A DNA stretch of 22,881 nt from UBA7803 sp041686955 (GCA_041686955.1 JAWLCV010000064.1:1-22881); one strand, 5' to 3'. Positions 6,207 to 14,500 are shown, numbered from the stretch's first letter. The notes: generated by a model not told the origin, from the letters alone. Numbers and translations: made by a program.

Positions 6207-8964
6207 TTTCGATCCCCACAGCATCGAGCAGCCGTTGTACGAGGAGTGGGAGACCGCCAACTACTTCGCTCCGACGGGTGACGGGCCGGCCTACTGCGTC
6301 GTCATACCGCCGCCCAACGTCACCGGCAGCCTGCACATGGGCCACGCGTTCCAGCACACGCTGATGGACGCCTTGATCCGCTATCACCGCATGAAGGGCG
6401 ACCGCACCCTGTGGCAGATGGGCACCGACCACGCCGGCATCGCCACGCAGATGCTGGTGGAGCGCCAGCTCAACGCCGAGGGGAAGACCCGTTACGACAT
6501 CGGCCGCGAGGCCTTCGTCGAGCGCGTCTGGCAGTGGAAGGCAACCTCCGGCGACAACATCACCCGGCAGCTCAGGCGCATGGGCTCGTCGCTGGACTGG
6601 AGCCGGGAGCGCTTCACCATGGACGAGGGCTTCTCCCGGGCCGTGCTCGAGGTGTTCGTCCGCCTCTATGACGAGGGGCTGATCTATCGGGGCCAGCGCC
6701 TGGTGAACTGGGACCCCGAGCTGAAGACGGCCATCTCCGATCTCGAGGTGGAGAACAGCGAGGAACAGGGAAAGCTCTGGCACTTCCGTTACCCGTTGCT
6801 GGATGGCGCCACCACCGCCGACGGCCGCGATTACCTGGTGGTGGCCACAACCCGGCCGGAAACCATGCTGGGCGATACCGCGGTGGCCGTGCATCCCGAC
6901 GACGAGCGCTATCAGGGGCTGATCGGCAAGCGGGTCCGCCTGCCCCTGGTGGGCCGCGAGATTCCCGTCATTGCCGACGACTACGTCGATCCCGCCTTTG
7001 GTACCGGCTGCGTGAAGATCACGCCGGCGCACGACTTCAACGACCACGAGGTGGGCGCCCGGCACGATCTGCCCCTCGTCAACGTCTTCGCCGAGGACGC
7101 CACCCTGAACGACAACGCACCGGAACCGTACCGGGGCCTCGACCGCTTCGATGCCCGCAAGCGGGTCGTGGCGGACATGGATGCCCAGGGGCTGCTGGAC
7201 AACGTCGAAGACCACAAGCTGATGGTCCCCCGGGGCGACCGTTCCGGCGCCGTCATCGAGCCGCTGCTCACCGCGCAGTGGTTCGTGGACATCGAGCCGC
7301 TGGCGAAGCCCGCCATCGCCGCGGTGGAGAACGGCGACGTGGAGTTCGTGCCGAAGCAGTACGAGAACGTCTACTTCTCGTGGATGCGCAATATCCAGGA
7401 CTGGTGCATCTCGCGCCAGCAATGGTGGGGGCACCAGATTCCCGCCTGGTACGACGAGGCCGGCAACGTCTACGTGGGCCGCAGCGAAGCCGAGGTTCGG
7501 GAAAAGCACGGGCTCGGCGGGAACGTGACGCTGACCCGCGACCCGGACGTTCTGGAGACCTGGTTCTCCTCGGCGCTGTGGACCTTCGCCACCCTGGGCT
7601 GGCCCGAAGAGACGCCGGAGCTCGAGCTCTACCACCCCACCGACGTGCTGGTCACCGGTCACGACATCATTTTCTTCTGGGTCGCGCGGATGATCATGAT
7701 GACCCTGAAGTTCACCGGCGAGGTGCCCTTCCGTAAGGTCTACATCCACGGCCTGGTGCGCGACGCGGAAGGTCAGAAGATGTCCAAGACCAAGGGTAAC
7801 GGCCTCGACCCCCTCGACCTCATCGACGGCGTCACGCTGGACGAGCTCGTGAAGAAGCGCACCGAGAACCTGACCCAGCCGCAGATGGCGCCGCGTATCG
7901 AGAAGCAGACGCGCAAGGACTTCCCCGAGGGCATCCCCTCCTACGGCACCGACGCATTGCGCTTCACGTTCTGCGCCCTGGCCACCACGGGCCGCGACGT
8001 GCGCTTCGACCTGAACCGCATCGAGGGCTACCGCAACTTCTGCAACAAGCTCTGGAACGCGGCTCGATTCGTGCTGATGAACTGCCGGGAGGCGGAGCTC
8101 GACGGCGAAGCCCGCTTCACCCTGGCCGACCGGTGGATCCTCTCGCGCACCCACCACCTGCTGGCGGCCTCCGAGCGGGCCATCGATACCTACCGCTTCG
8201 ATCTCTACGCGGCGGAGCTCTACGACTTCGCCTGGCACGAGTACTGCGACTGGTACCTGGAGCTGACCAAGCCCCTGCTGTGGAACGAGGATACCGATCC
8301 GGCCCTGCTCCGCGGCACCCGGCGCACCCTGCTGACGGTGCTCGAGGCTCTGCTGCGGGCGACGCATCCGGTGATGCCGTTCATCACCGAGGCCGTCTGG
8401 CGGGAAGTGGCGCCGCTCCTCGGCAACGGCCGTCCCACCATCATGCTGGAGCCCTACCCCAAAGCCGCGGAGTTCGCCGCCGACAGCGAGGCGGATGCCG
8501 CCATCGAGTGGCTCAAGGGCGTGGTGCTGGGCGTGCGCAACATCCGCGGTGAAGCTGGCATCAAGCCCCGGCAGACCGTGGACGTGCTGCTGCAGGGCGG
8601 CACCGCCCGCGACCGGGAGCTCGCAGCGGCCACGGAGGAGCTGGTGAAGCGCCTGGCGACGGCCGAATCCATCGGCTGGCTGGAAGCCGACGCCGCGCCG
8701 CCGGCCAACGCGCTGGCCCTGGTGGGCGATCTCAAGGTGATGGTGCCCCTCGCCGGGCTCATCGATCTGGACGCCGAGCGGGCGCGACTCGAGAAGGAGA
8801 TTGCCCGCAAGGAGAAGGAGGTGCAGCGTCTCGGAGGCAAGCTCGCCAACGCCGGTTTCGTCAGCAAGGCGCCGCCGGCGGTGGTGGAGACGGAGCGGCA
8901 GAAGCTGCGGGACGCCGAGAGCGCGCTCGCGACGCTGCGTCAGCAGCTCGCATCCATCGGCTGA
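6196..8964 (+). CDS. valS: Valyl-tRNA synthetase
   Basis: This class I aminoacyl-tRNA synthetase has 922 residues (E. coli 951) and charges tRNA-Val in the cytosol. The HIGH motif reads HMGH at 47-50, after PPPNVTGSL. The KMSKS motif reads KMSKT at 528-532 in GQKMSKTKGN. The CP1 editing domain carries TTRPETMLGDTAVAVHPDD, which removes mischarged threonine. The C-terminal valine-specific coiled-coil arm is present (LDAERARLEKEIARKEKEVQ and on to LRQQLASIG). The ATG at 6196 is preferred because GAGGA stands 6 bases before it and the next residues (MEHSFDPHSIEQPLYEEWE) match the family. An upstream in-frame ATG at 6130 would add an odd histidine-rich leader lying inside the preceding gene. It is the last gene of the pepA operon. 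Confidence 0.97.
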   Translation: MEHSFDPHSIEQPLYEEWETANYFAPTGDGPAYCVVIPPPNVTGSLHMGHAFQHTLMDALIRYHRMKGDRTLWQMGTDHAGIATQMLVERQLNAEGKTRYDIGREAFVERVWQWKATSGDNITRQLRRMGSSLDWSRERFTMDEGFSRAVLEVFVRLYDEGLIYRGQRLVNWDPELKTAISDLEVENSEEQGKLWHFRYPLLDGATTADGRDYLVVATTRPETMLGDTAVAVHPDDERYQGLIGKRVRLPLVGREIPVIADDYVDPAFGTGCVKITPAHDFNDHEVGARHDLPLVNVFAEDATLNDNAPEPYRGLDRFDARKRVVADMDAQGLLDNVEDHKLMVPRGDRSGAVIEPLLTAQWFVDIEPLAKPAIAAVENGDVEFVPKQYENVYFSWMRNIQDWCISRQQWWGHQIPAWYDEAGNVYVGRSEAEVREKHGLGGNVTLTRDPDVLETWFSSALWTFATLGWPEETPELELYHPTDVLVTGHDIIFFWVARMIMMTLKFTGEVPFRKVYIHGLVRDAEGQKMSKTKGNGLDPLDLIDGVTLDELVKKRTENLTQPQMAPRIEKQTRKDFPEGIPSYGTDALRFTFCALATTGRDVRFDLNRIEGYRNFCNKLWNAARFVLMNCREAELDGEARFTLADRWILSRTHHLLAASERAIDTYRFDLYAAELYDFAWHEYCDWYLELTKPLLWNEDTDPALLRGTRRTLLTVLEALLRATHPVMPFITEAVWREVAPLLGNGRPTIMLEPYPKAAEFAADSEADAAIEWLKGVVLGVRNIRGEAGIKPRQTVDVLLQGGTARDRELAAATEELVKRLATAESIGWLEADAAPPANALALVGDLKVMVPLAGLIDLDAERARLEKEIARKEKEVQRLGGKLANAGFVSKAPPAVVETERQKLRDAESALATLRQQLASIG

Positions 8965-8991
8965 CGTTCATCTGTCCCGGCTCCGGCTGCC

Positions 8992-10305
8992 TCAGATCGG
9001 GTCGAACCGCACCGGTAGCGGGCCCGCCGGACCGAGGACCGGCACGTATTTCATTCGCGGCGGCGTTCCGGTTGCGTCGATCCTGACGGCTTTGAGCAGG
9101 TGCGCGAAGAACGCCTTCGTCTCCATGCGCGCGAGCTGCATCCCCAGACAGGTGTGCGCGCCTTTGCCGAAGGGAACCCAAGCGCACCGGTGAGCTCGAT
9201 CTTCCGCCCGCCCCGGAGCGAAGCGTCGCGGATCGAACATTGTCGGCTGAGGGTAGATCGATTCCATCTGATGCACGAATCCCGGAGACACGATGACGGG
9301 CGTGCCGGCCGGAATCGTATGGCCTTCGATCCGAACGACGCCGGTAGTTCTTCTGGGGATGAAGGATATTGGCGGGTACAGCCTGAGCACTTCCTTCAGA
9401 ACCCAGTCGGTCTCTGGCAGATGGTCGAGGTCTGCCCACGACGGCCCCGATGGGGCGTTCCATCTCGATATCTCATTTCTCAAGCGGTCTTGCCATGACG
9501 GATTCTCCGCCAGGGCCCAGACCATCATGGAAATCGTGCTCGCGGTGGTTTCGTAGGCCGCGACGAGAAGCCCAATGACGTTGTCGACGATCTCGTCGTC
9601 GCTCTGCACACCGCCCGCCCCCGCACTCTGACACAGCATCGTGAACAGGTCGAAGGTGGTCGCTTCGCGACGGGACGGAATCTGCTCTCGGAGCTGCCTG
9701 TCCAGCCACGCGCGGGTACGCCTTCCGCGGAACCGCGTCAATGGATTCAGGCTGACCATCGCCGCCAGCACGCGGAGGAACTTCCGGTTCAGTGCCGGGA
9801 TTTCCCGTTCCGGTTTCGCGCCGACCACCACGTCGATCGCCACGGCCAGCGTGAGTTCCCGAATGCCGAGCGCCAGGTCTACCGGCGGGGTCTGCCGCCA
9901 GTTCCTCACGGCACGGGCGATCCGTCGATTGATGGCAGGTAGATAGGACTTCAGCCTTTCGGTGCGAAAGGAGGGATTCAAAACCTGCCGCAGCCCACGG
10001 TGCTCGGCGCCGTCACGGAACAACAGCACGTGCTCACCCAGATAGCGGCTCTGATCCGCATAGCCACCGGCATTGGAGAACAGCCCCGCCCTGTCCTGCA
10101 GCGCCATTTCCGTCGCCTCAGGCCCGAGGAGGAAGACCACCTTCCGGTTTCCCGCGAATCGAGCAAAGAACACGTTGCCGTATCGATCGTGAAGGTGTTT
10201 CACGTACGGCAACGGGTCGGGCAGCAGTTGCGGCAGGTTGCCGAGGAACGGCAATCCCTTCGGCCCCGGAATCCGCCCGAGCCTCTGATTCGCCTTGGGC
10301 TGCAT
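8992..10305 (-). CDS. Cytochrome P450
   Basis: This soluble bacterial P450 has 437 residues and no membrane anchor. Core motifs are complete. The heme loop PFGKGAHTCLG has Cys386 as iron ligand, the K-helix ExxR is E305-V-L-R308, and the I-helix reads A-A-Y-E-T-T (249-254), where glycine is usual at the second position. A C-helix EHRGLRQVLNPSF is present. It should catalyse oxygen-dependent hydroxylation, with electrons from a ferredoxin or flavodoxin partner; no partner gene is in the window, so redox partners must come from elsewhere. The substrate is unknown. The gene is divergent from a TetR regulator, a common arrangement for inducible P450s. GGAG lies 9 bases before the ATG. GC in sampled 60-base rows is 31/60 (10141-10200) and 35/60 (9481-9540), against 43/60 in valS at 8101-8160, which hints at lateral acquisition. 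Confidence 0.95.
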   Translation of the reverse strand: MQPKANQRLGRIPGPKGLPFLGNLPQLLPDPLPYVKHLHDRYGNVFFARFAGNRKVVFLLGPEATEMALQDRAGLFSNAGGYADQSRYLGEHVLLFRDGAEHRGLRQVLNPSFRTERLKSYLPAINRRIARAVRNWRQTPPVDLALGIRELTLAVAIDVVVGAKPEREIPALNRKFLRVLAAMVSLNPLTRFRGRRTRAWLDRQLREQIPSRREATTFDLFTMLCQSAGAGGVQSDDEIVDNVIGLLVAAYETTASTISMMVWALAENPSWQDRLRNEISRWNAPSGPSWADLDHLPETDWVLKEVLRLYPPISFIPRRTTGVVRIEGHTIPAGTPVIVSPGFVHQMESIYPQPTMFDPRRFAPGRAEDRAHRCAWVPFGKGAHTCLGMQLARMETKAFFAHLLKAVRIDATGTPPRMKYVPVLGPAGPLPVRFDPI

Positions 10306-10341
10306 TGGTGATTTCTCCGCGTGTCCCCAAGGGATTATGAT

Positions 10342-10357
10342 CCGAGGGATTCCTCGG
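10342..10357. promoter_or_regulatory. Palindrome between P450 and tetR-type gene, candidate TetR operator
   Basis: CCGAGG-GATT-CCTCGG is a perfect 6-base inverted repeat with a 4-base spacer, extended by near-matching ATC/GAT flanks. It sits in the middle of the 83-base divergent intergenic region. CATAAT on the minus strand (10339-10334), just downstream of it for the P450 gene, could be a -10. TetR repressors usually bind such palindromes between themselves and the gene they control. Three GGGATT copies (10331, 10346, 10356) partly overlap it. Confidence 0.6.
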
Positions 10358-10388
10358 GATTTGTACTCGGGTTTCGGAGCCGGCAGGA

Positions 10389-11018
10389 ATGGGCAGACGA
10401 ATCAGTCGAAAGCCTCGGAAATCGCCCACACAAGCGCGAGCGAAGGCGACCTGGAACGCCATCCTCGAAGCAGCGGCTCGGGTTCTGGTGCAGCGGGGAT
10501 ACGAGAAGGCCACCACTGACCGCATCGCCGAACGGGCCGGCGTCGGTATCGGCAGCCTCTACGAGTACTTTCCCAACAAGGAAGCGATCTTCGCCATCCT
10601 GAATCAGCAGTGGAATGAGGAACGCTGGTCGGGCTTTCAGGCCGAGCTCGCCAGCGCACCGCAAGACGATCTGCAAACGCTGATCCGCAGCACCGTGCGG
10701 GCCCGGATCAACGCCACACGACGCAACCCTCGCCTGAACTCGGCGTTGAGGAATCTCATCCCCCTCTCGGTAACGCTACCGCAGGCCCGAGCGATCTACG
10801 AGGACTTCGCGGAACACACGGTCCGTGCACTCCAGTCTCATGCTCGGCTTGGTGACAGGGATCCTCGACTGGTTGCGCAGGTGATGCTGCACGCCACGCA
10901 TGCCGTGGTCGACAACGTCGCGGAAATATCCCCGGACCTGCTGGATTCACCGGCACTCGAAGACGAGTTGACGCTGATGCTGTACCGCTACGTTACCGAG
11001 TCAGGTCCGAGTGACTGA
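10389..11018 (+). CDS. TetR/AcrR family transcriptional regulator
   Basis: This 209-residue TetR-type repressor has a typical N-terminal helix-turn-helix domain: AILEAAARVLVQRGYEKATT, then DRIAERAGVGIGSLYEYFPN, with the recognition region at about residues 43-62. The helical C-terminal ligand and dimer domain (about 75-200) has no recognisable specificity. The basic first 18 residues (RRISRKPRKSPTQARAK) form an N-terminal arm that may touch DNA. The ATG is supported by GGAG 9 bases upstream. The gene is divergent from the P450, and the most likely role is ligand-released repression of the P450 and of itself through the palindrome at 10342-10357; that is inference from arrangement. The gene ends before a strong hairpin. 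Confidence 0.92.
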   Translation: MGRRISRKPRKSPTQARAKATWNAILEAAARVLVQRGYEKATTDRIAERAGVGIGSLYEYFPNKEAIFAILNQQWNEERWSGFQAELASAPQDDLQTLIRSTVRARINATRRNPRLNSALRNLIPLSVTLPQARAIYEDFAEHTVRALQSHARLGDRDPRLVAQVMLHATHAVVDNVAEISPDLLDSPALEDELTLMLYRYVTESGPSD

Positions 11019-11023
11019 CGTCC

Positions 11024-11055
11024 CGGGAAGACGGCCGGACCCCGGCGACTTCCCG
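11024..11055. terminator. Nested hairpin between convergent genes, possible bidirectional terminator
   Basis: CGGGAAG (11024-11030) pairs with CTTCCCG (11049-11055). Inside it GCCGG (11034-11038) pairs with CCGGC (11042-11046) around a 3-base loop. The two stems are separated by a small internal loop. The hairpin fills the gap between the rightward TetR gene and the end of the leftward response regulator gene. There is no T-run on either side, so rho-independent function is uncertain. Confidence 0.5.
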
Positions 11056-11062
11056 CGAAACC

Positions 11063-11491
11063 TCATCGCGCCGCGGCGTGGGACCCCGGGAACTCCACTA
11101 CTTTCCAGTAGTTCTCAACCAGTGACACGGCGCGGATGAAGCTGTTGCCCATGTCGGACTTCAGCATGTAGCCGGCGACGTTGAGGTTGTAGGCCTCGAA
11201 TTTGTCCTGGTCGTCGTTGGAAGTGGTGAGCACGAACACGATGGTGTCGTGCAGGGTCTCGTCCTCACGCAGCCGGCGCAGCATCTCCAGGCCGTTCATG
11301 CGCGGCATGTTGATGTCGAGGATCACCAGGTTCGGACGCGGCATCTCCTTGAGCTTCTCCAGCCCCTCGACGCCGTCCTTGGCCACGGTCACCGGGTTGG
11401 CGATCTTCAGCTTGTCCATGGCCCGGACGAAGGCTTTGGCGTCGATGCTGTCGTCTTCCACCAGCAGGATGTTCACGGCTTTCCTGTTCAT
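11063..11491 (-). CDS. Single-domain response regulator, Rcp1-like
   Basis: This 142-residue protein is a receiver domain alone, of the type found beside phytochrome-like kinases (Rcp1 family). The acidic pair is Asp13/Asp14, the phosphoacceptor is Asp59 in LDINMPRMNG, the switch threonine is Thr89/Thr90 in VLTTSNDDQ, and the conserved lysine is Lys111 in YMLKS. There is no output domain, so it probably acts by binding a partner or as a phosphate relay or sink. Its ATG overlaps the TGA of the kinase gene (ATGA), and GAGGAG stands 9 bases upstream. This places it as the last gene of the three-gene signalling operon and makes the neighbouring kinase its likely phosphodonor. The frame is open further upstream, but that part is out of phase with the kinase sequence and has no matching family residues. 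Confidence 0.92.
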   Translation of the reverse strand: MNRKAVNILLVEDDSIDAKAFVRAMDKLKIANPVTVAKDGVEGLEKLKEMPRPNLVILDINMPRMNGLEMLRRLREDETLHDTIVFVLTTSNDDQDKFEAYNLNVAGYMLKSDMGNSFIRAVSLVENYWKVVEFPGSHAAAR

Positions 11492-12630
11492 GCGGCACGG
11501 CTCCTCGGCTGATTGCGCTCGCCCAGCAGCGACTCCGCCGACTCGGCATCCACCACTTTCCATTCGAATCTGAACACGGTGCCGCTGCCGCCTTCCGCCG
11601 CGGGCTCGTGCCAGATGCGTCCGCCCTGCCACTCCACCACCCGGCTGACGATGGCCAGACCCATGCCGCTGCCCTCCACCTCGTCGCGGGGCTGCAGGGT
11701 CTGGAACATCTGATAGATGCGCTCCCTGTATTCCTCGGGAATGCCCGCGCCGTCGTCGGCCACGGCGAATCGGTAGTGCCCGTCACAGCGTTCACCGCTG
11801 ACCGTGATGCGGCCGGTGGGTCCGGGGTGGTGCTTGATGGCATTGCCGATTAGGTTCCGGAACACCTGCTCCAGGGGCCCGCGGAAGGTTGTGATTGTCG
11901 GCAGATCTCCCTCGAGCTCCAGGCGGAAGCCGTCCGGCGCCGCCTGCATCGACCACACGTCCTCCACGAGCGCGCCCACGTCCACCGTCCCGACCTCGCC
12001 GACCCGGCGGCCCACCCGCGAGTACGTGAGCAGGTCGTCCAGCAGCCGGTTCAACCGGGCGGTACGGGTCTTCAGCAACCCCAGGTTCTCCTGAACGTCG
12101 CCTTCCGCGTAGTCGGCCAGATCCTCCATGAGCCAGCCCGCCAGCACCTCGATGGAGCGCAGCGGCGCCTTCAGGTCGTGGGAGGCTACATAGGCGAACT
12201 GCTCCAGATCCTGGTTGGAACGTTTCAGCTCGGCGTGACTCGCCTTCAGGGCATCCTCGGCGTTCTTGATGTCGGTGAGGTCCACCACGGTGACGCACAC
12301 TCCCAGCACCGTGCCGTCTCGACTGCGAACGGGCTCGTAGACGTAACGGCAGTAGCGAATGGGGGCATCCGGCACCGCCGAGTGTCCTTCCCGATACACC
12401 CGGCGGCCCTGCTGCAGGCACTCGAGAAACGCGGCGCGCCCCGCTTCGCTCTCCTCGGCGCTCAGCAGGTCCCCCACCGGCCGGCCGTCCACGTCGTCGC
12501 CGCTCAGCCGGTTCGCGCGCCGCAGCGCGCGATTGGTGAATCCCACCGCGCCGTCGGCCTGGATGTAGATCACGGGGTACGGAATGGCATCGGCGATGAT
12601 GCGCAGATCATCCGGCGTGTAATCAGGCAT
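11488..12630 (-). CDS. PAS-domain sensor histidine kinase
   Basis: This 380-residue histidine kinase has no membrane segment, so it is probably cytoplasmic. A PAS domain covers about residues 8-120 (ADAIPYPVIYIQADGAVGFT; the closing part is GVCVTVVDLTDIKNAED). A short coiled linker leads to a HisKA domain with the H-box FAYVASHDLKAPLRSIEVL, His151. The ATPase domain has the N-box NLIGNAIKHH (Asn263), the G1 box ADDGAGI (291-297) and GSGMGLAIVSRVVEWQGGRI (320-339). The H-box type and the following Rcp1-like regulator resemble phytochrome-style kinases, but no bilin-binding GAF/PHY module is present; the PAS ligand is unknown. The start has a perfect AGGAGG 6 bases upstream, placed inside the end of the GGDEF-EAL gene, which it overlaps by 8 bases. 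Confidence 0.94.
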   Translation of the reverse strand: MPDYTPDDLRIIADAIPYPVIYIQADGAVGFTNRALRRANRLSGDDVDGRPVGDLLSAEESEAGRAAFLECLQQGRRVYREGHSAVPDAPIRYCRYVYEPVRSRDGTVLGVCVTVVDLTDIKNAEDALKASHAELKRSNQDLEQFAYVASHDLKAPLRSIEVLAGWLMEDLADYAEGDVQENLGLLKTRTARLNRLLDDLLTYSRVGRRVGEVGTVDVGALVEDVWSMQAAPDGFRLELEGDLPTITTFRGPLEQVFRNLIGNAIKHHPGPTGRITVSGERCDGHYRFAVADDGAGIPEEYRERIYQMFQTLQPRDEVEGSGMGLAIVSRVVEWQGGRIWHEPAAEGGSGTVFRFEWKVVDAESAESLLGERNQPRSRAA

Positions 12631-14326
12631 GTCGAACCTCCTGTTCGGCCGCCGGCGCGATGTGCCGAAACGCCGCGTCGCCGGCGGGCAGCGGTCTGCT
12701 CAAATAGAAGCCCTGGCCCCGGGCGCAGCCGTGCTCGAGCAGGAAAGCGAGCTGTTCGGCGTTCTCGATGCCCTCCGCCACGGTATCCAGGCCCAGGCTT
12801 TCCGCCATGGACAAGATCGCCCGGCAGATGGCCGGACCGTGGGGATTGACGCCGATGTCCTTCACGAATGAACGGTCGAGCTTCAGGGTGTCGATGGGAA
12901 AGCGACGGAGGTAGTCGAGGCACGAATGGCCGGTTCCGAAGTCGTCGATTGCCAGGGCGAACCCCAGATCCTTCAGGCGGCTCAGCACCCGCTGCGCGCC
13001 GCAAACGTCCTGAACCAGACTGCTCTCCGTGAGCTCCAGCTCGATGGTCTGGGGATCGACCCCGTAAGCCTGGACGAGTCGCTCGAGATCCTCACAGAAG
13101 GTGGCGTGCAGGAGCTGACGCGGAGAGACGTTGATGGCGATGGGGCCCGGCCCGGCATTGCCGCCGCACCAGGCGATGCTCTGCTTGAAGGCCGCTTCCG
13201 TCACCCAGCGTCCGAGCTCGATGATGTGCCCGTACTCCTCGGCGATGCCGATGAAATCGCCCGGCAGGATCATCCGGCCGTCCGCCCGGCGCCACCGCAC
13301 CAGCGCCTCGGCGCCGGCCATGGCGCCGTCCGCCAGGTTGAACTGCGGCTGATACAGCAGGTAGAACTCGCCCTCCGCCAGCGCGCGCCGCATGTCCTGG
13401 GCCATCTCGTGCTGATGCAGGATCTCCCGGTGCATGCTCTCGGTGAAGAACTTGAAGCCGTTGCGGCCCGCGTTCTTCGCCTGATACATGGCGATGTCGG
13501 CATTCTTGATGAGGGTTTCGGGCTCGCCCCGGTCGTTCGGATAGATGGTGACCCCGATGCTCACCGTGACGCTCACCTGGTGCCCGTCGAGCAGGTAGGG
13601 CTCCGACAGGGCCGCGGCCAGCTTCCTCGCCACCGCCTCCGCAGCGCGCACCCCCGAAACACCCTCGAGCAGAACCGCGAACTCGTCTCCCCCCATACGG
13701 GCGATGACGTCGCCGTTGCGCACGGTTTGCTCGATGCGTTTGGAGGCGGCCACCAGCAGCTTGTCGCCGAAATGATGTCCCAGGGTGTCGTTGACTCCCT
13801 TGAAACGGTCGAGGTCGAGGAACACCAGGCCGAGCATCGACGCGGTGCGCTGAGCCCGGCTCACCGCCTTCTCGAGGTACTGAACGAAATGACTGCGGTT
13901 CGGAATCTGGGTGAGCGAATCGTAGGTGGCCAGGTGATTCAGGCGCAGCTCCGAGCGTTTGCGCTCGATGGCGTAGCGAATGGCACGGAGGATGATCTTG
14001 CCCTCCCCGTCCCATTTCACCAGATAGTCCTGAACGCCCTGCTTGAGGATGCCGAGGGCGTACTCCTCGCTGTCCTCGCCGCTCAGGACCACGATGGGAA
14101 CGGCGGGATTCACCTGTTGGATCGCGCGTACGCACGCTTCCCCGCTGGCGTCCGGCAGATGCAGGTCGAGCAGCACCACGTCGAAATGCCCCGTGCGGAG
14201 GGAATCCAGGGCGTCGTTGAGACACTCCCGGTGAACGAGATCAGGCGGCGACCCCTGACTCCGGGTCAGACAGGAGCGTAGAAACCGCGCATCGGCGCGA
14301 TCGTCCTCGACCAACAGAAGCTTCAT
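12623..14326 (-). CDS. Response regulator with GGDEF and EAL domains (cyclic di-GMP turnover)
   Basis: This 567-residue protein has three domains. The receiver covers about 1-120, with phosphoacceptor Asp54 in LLDLHLPD. The GGDEF domain covers about 130-295, with an intact GGDEF (212-216) and inhibitory site R203-N-G-D206 five residues before it. The EAL domain covers about 305-560, with EAL (340-342), NVSPRQL, ELTES, DDFGTG (461-466), KLDRSFV and AEGIEN, all intact. Both diguanylate cyclase and phosphodiesterase activity are possible; which one prevails cannot be read from sequence. It is the first gene of the operon with the PAS kinase and Rcp1-like regulator, so phosphorylation by that kinase is the natural proposal. 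The receiver probably tunes cyclic di-GMP output, which commonly governs motility and biofilm. AAGG precedes the ATG at a short distance. Confidence 0.95.
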   Translation of the reverse strand: MKLLLVEDDRADARFLRSCLTRSQGSPPDLVHRECLNDALDSLRTGHFDVVLLDLHLPDASGEACVRAIQQVNPAVPIVVLSGEDSEEYALGILKQGVQDYLVKWDGEGKIILRAIRYAIERKRSELRLNHLATYDSLTQIPNRSHFVQYLEKAVSRAQRTASMLGLVFLDLDRFKGVNDTLGHHFGDKLLVAASKRIEQTVRNGDVIARMGGDEFAVLLEGVSGVRAAEAVARKLAAALSEPYLLDGHQVSVTVSIGVTIYPNDRGEPETLIKNADIAMYQAKNAGRNGFKFFTESMHREILHQHEMAQDMRRALAEGEFYLLYQPQFNLADGAMAGAEALVRWRRADGRMILPGDFIGIAEEYGHIIELGRWVTEAAFKQSIAWCGGNAGPGPIAINVSPRQLLHATFCEDLERLVQAYGVDPQTIELELTESSLVQDVCGAQRVLSRLKDLGFALAIDDFGTGHSCLDYLRRFPIDTLKLDRSFVKDIGVNPHGPAICRAILSMAESLGLDTVAEGIENAEQLAFLLEHGCARGQGFYLSRPLPAGDAAFRHIAPAAEQEVRHA

Positions 14327-14358
14327 GGGCGCCTTCGAGTTCCCTCATCCCACACCAA

Positions 14359-14376
14359 ATCCGGGGATTGCCGGAT
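14359..14376. repeat. Inverted repeat upstream of the GGDEF-EAL gene
   Basis: ATCCGG-GGATTG-CCGGAT is a perfect 6-base dyad with a 6-base spacer, 33-50 bases before the ATG at 14326. A second weaker dyad, ATCGG/CCGAT, follows at 14375-14394. On the leftward strand TTGACA (14399-14394) resembles a -35, but I find no good -10 at the right distance. The dyad may be an operator or a leader hairpin. Confidence 0.35.
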
Positions 14377-14484
14377 CGGGCATACCTATCCGATGTCAAG
14401 TTAGGATCAAGAACCGGCGGGAAATGCGAAACGCGTCACGATCCGAGCAACCAGACCCGCTCGCGGCCGCGCCGGTCCGGCTTC

Positions 14485-14500
14485 TGTGAAGCAGGTCACA
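14485..14500. promoter_or_regulatory. Perfect CRP/Vfr-type binding site
   Basis: TGTGA-AGCAGG-TCACA matches the CRP consensus TGTGAN6TCACA at every defined base. It lies in the 308-base gap between the leftward GGDEF-EAL operon and the rightward blaI-type operon (14327-14634). Its centre is about 104 bases before the likely start of the blaI-type transcript, close to known class I activator spacing, and about 166 bases before the GGDEF-EAL start codon. CRP family proteins in Gammaproteobacteria bind cyclic AMP; relatives such as Clp of xanthomonads respond to cyclic di-GMP. Which operon it serves is not shown. Confidence 0.6.

Noticed and set aside
6010..8367. Very long open frame on the minus strand opposite valS (785 codons).
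   Set aside because: It mirrors a complete valS in a GC-rich sequence, has no recognisable motif or ribosome binding site, and is a typical antisense shadow.
10331..10361. Three GGGATT copies as a direct-repeat array.
   Set aside because: Spacings are unequal (15 and 10 bases) and two copies are explained by the palindrome.
14394..14399. TTGACA on the minus strand as the promoter of the GGDEF-EAL operon.
   Set aside because: No acceptable -10 at 15-19 bases, so it is not listed as a promoter.
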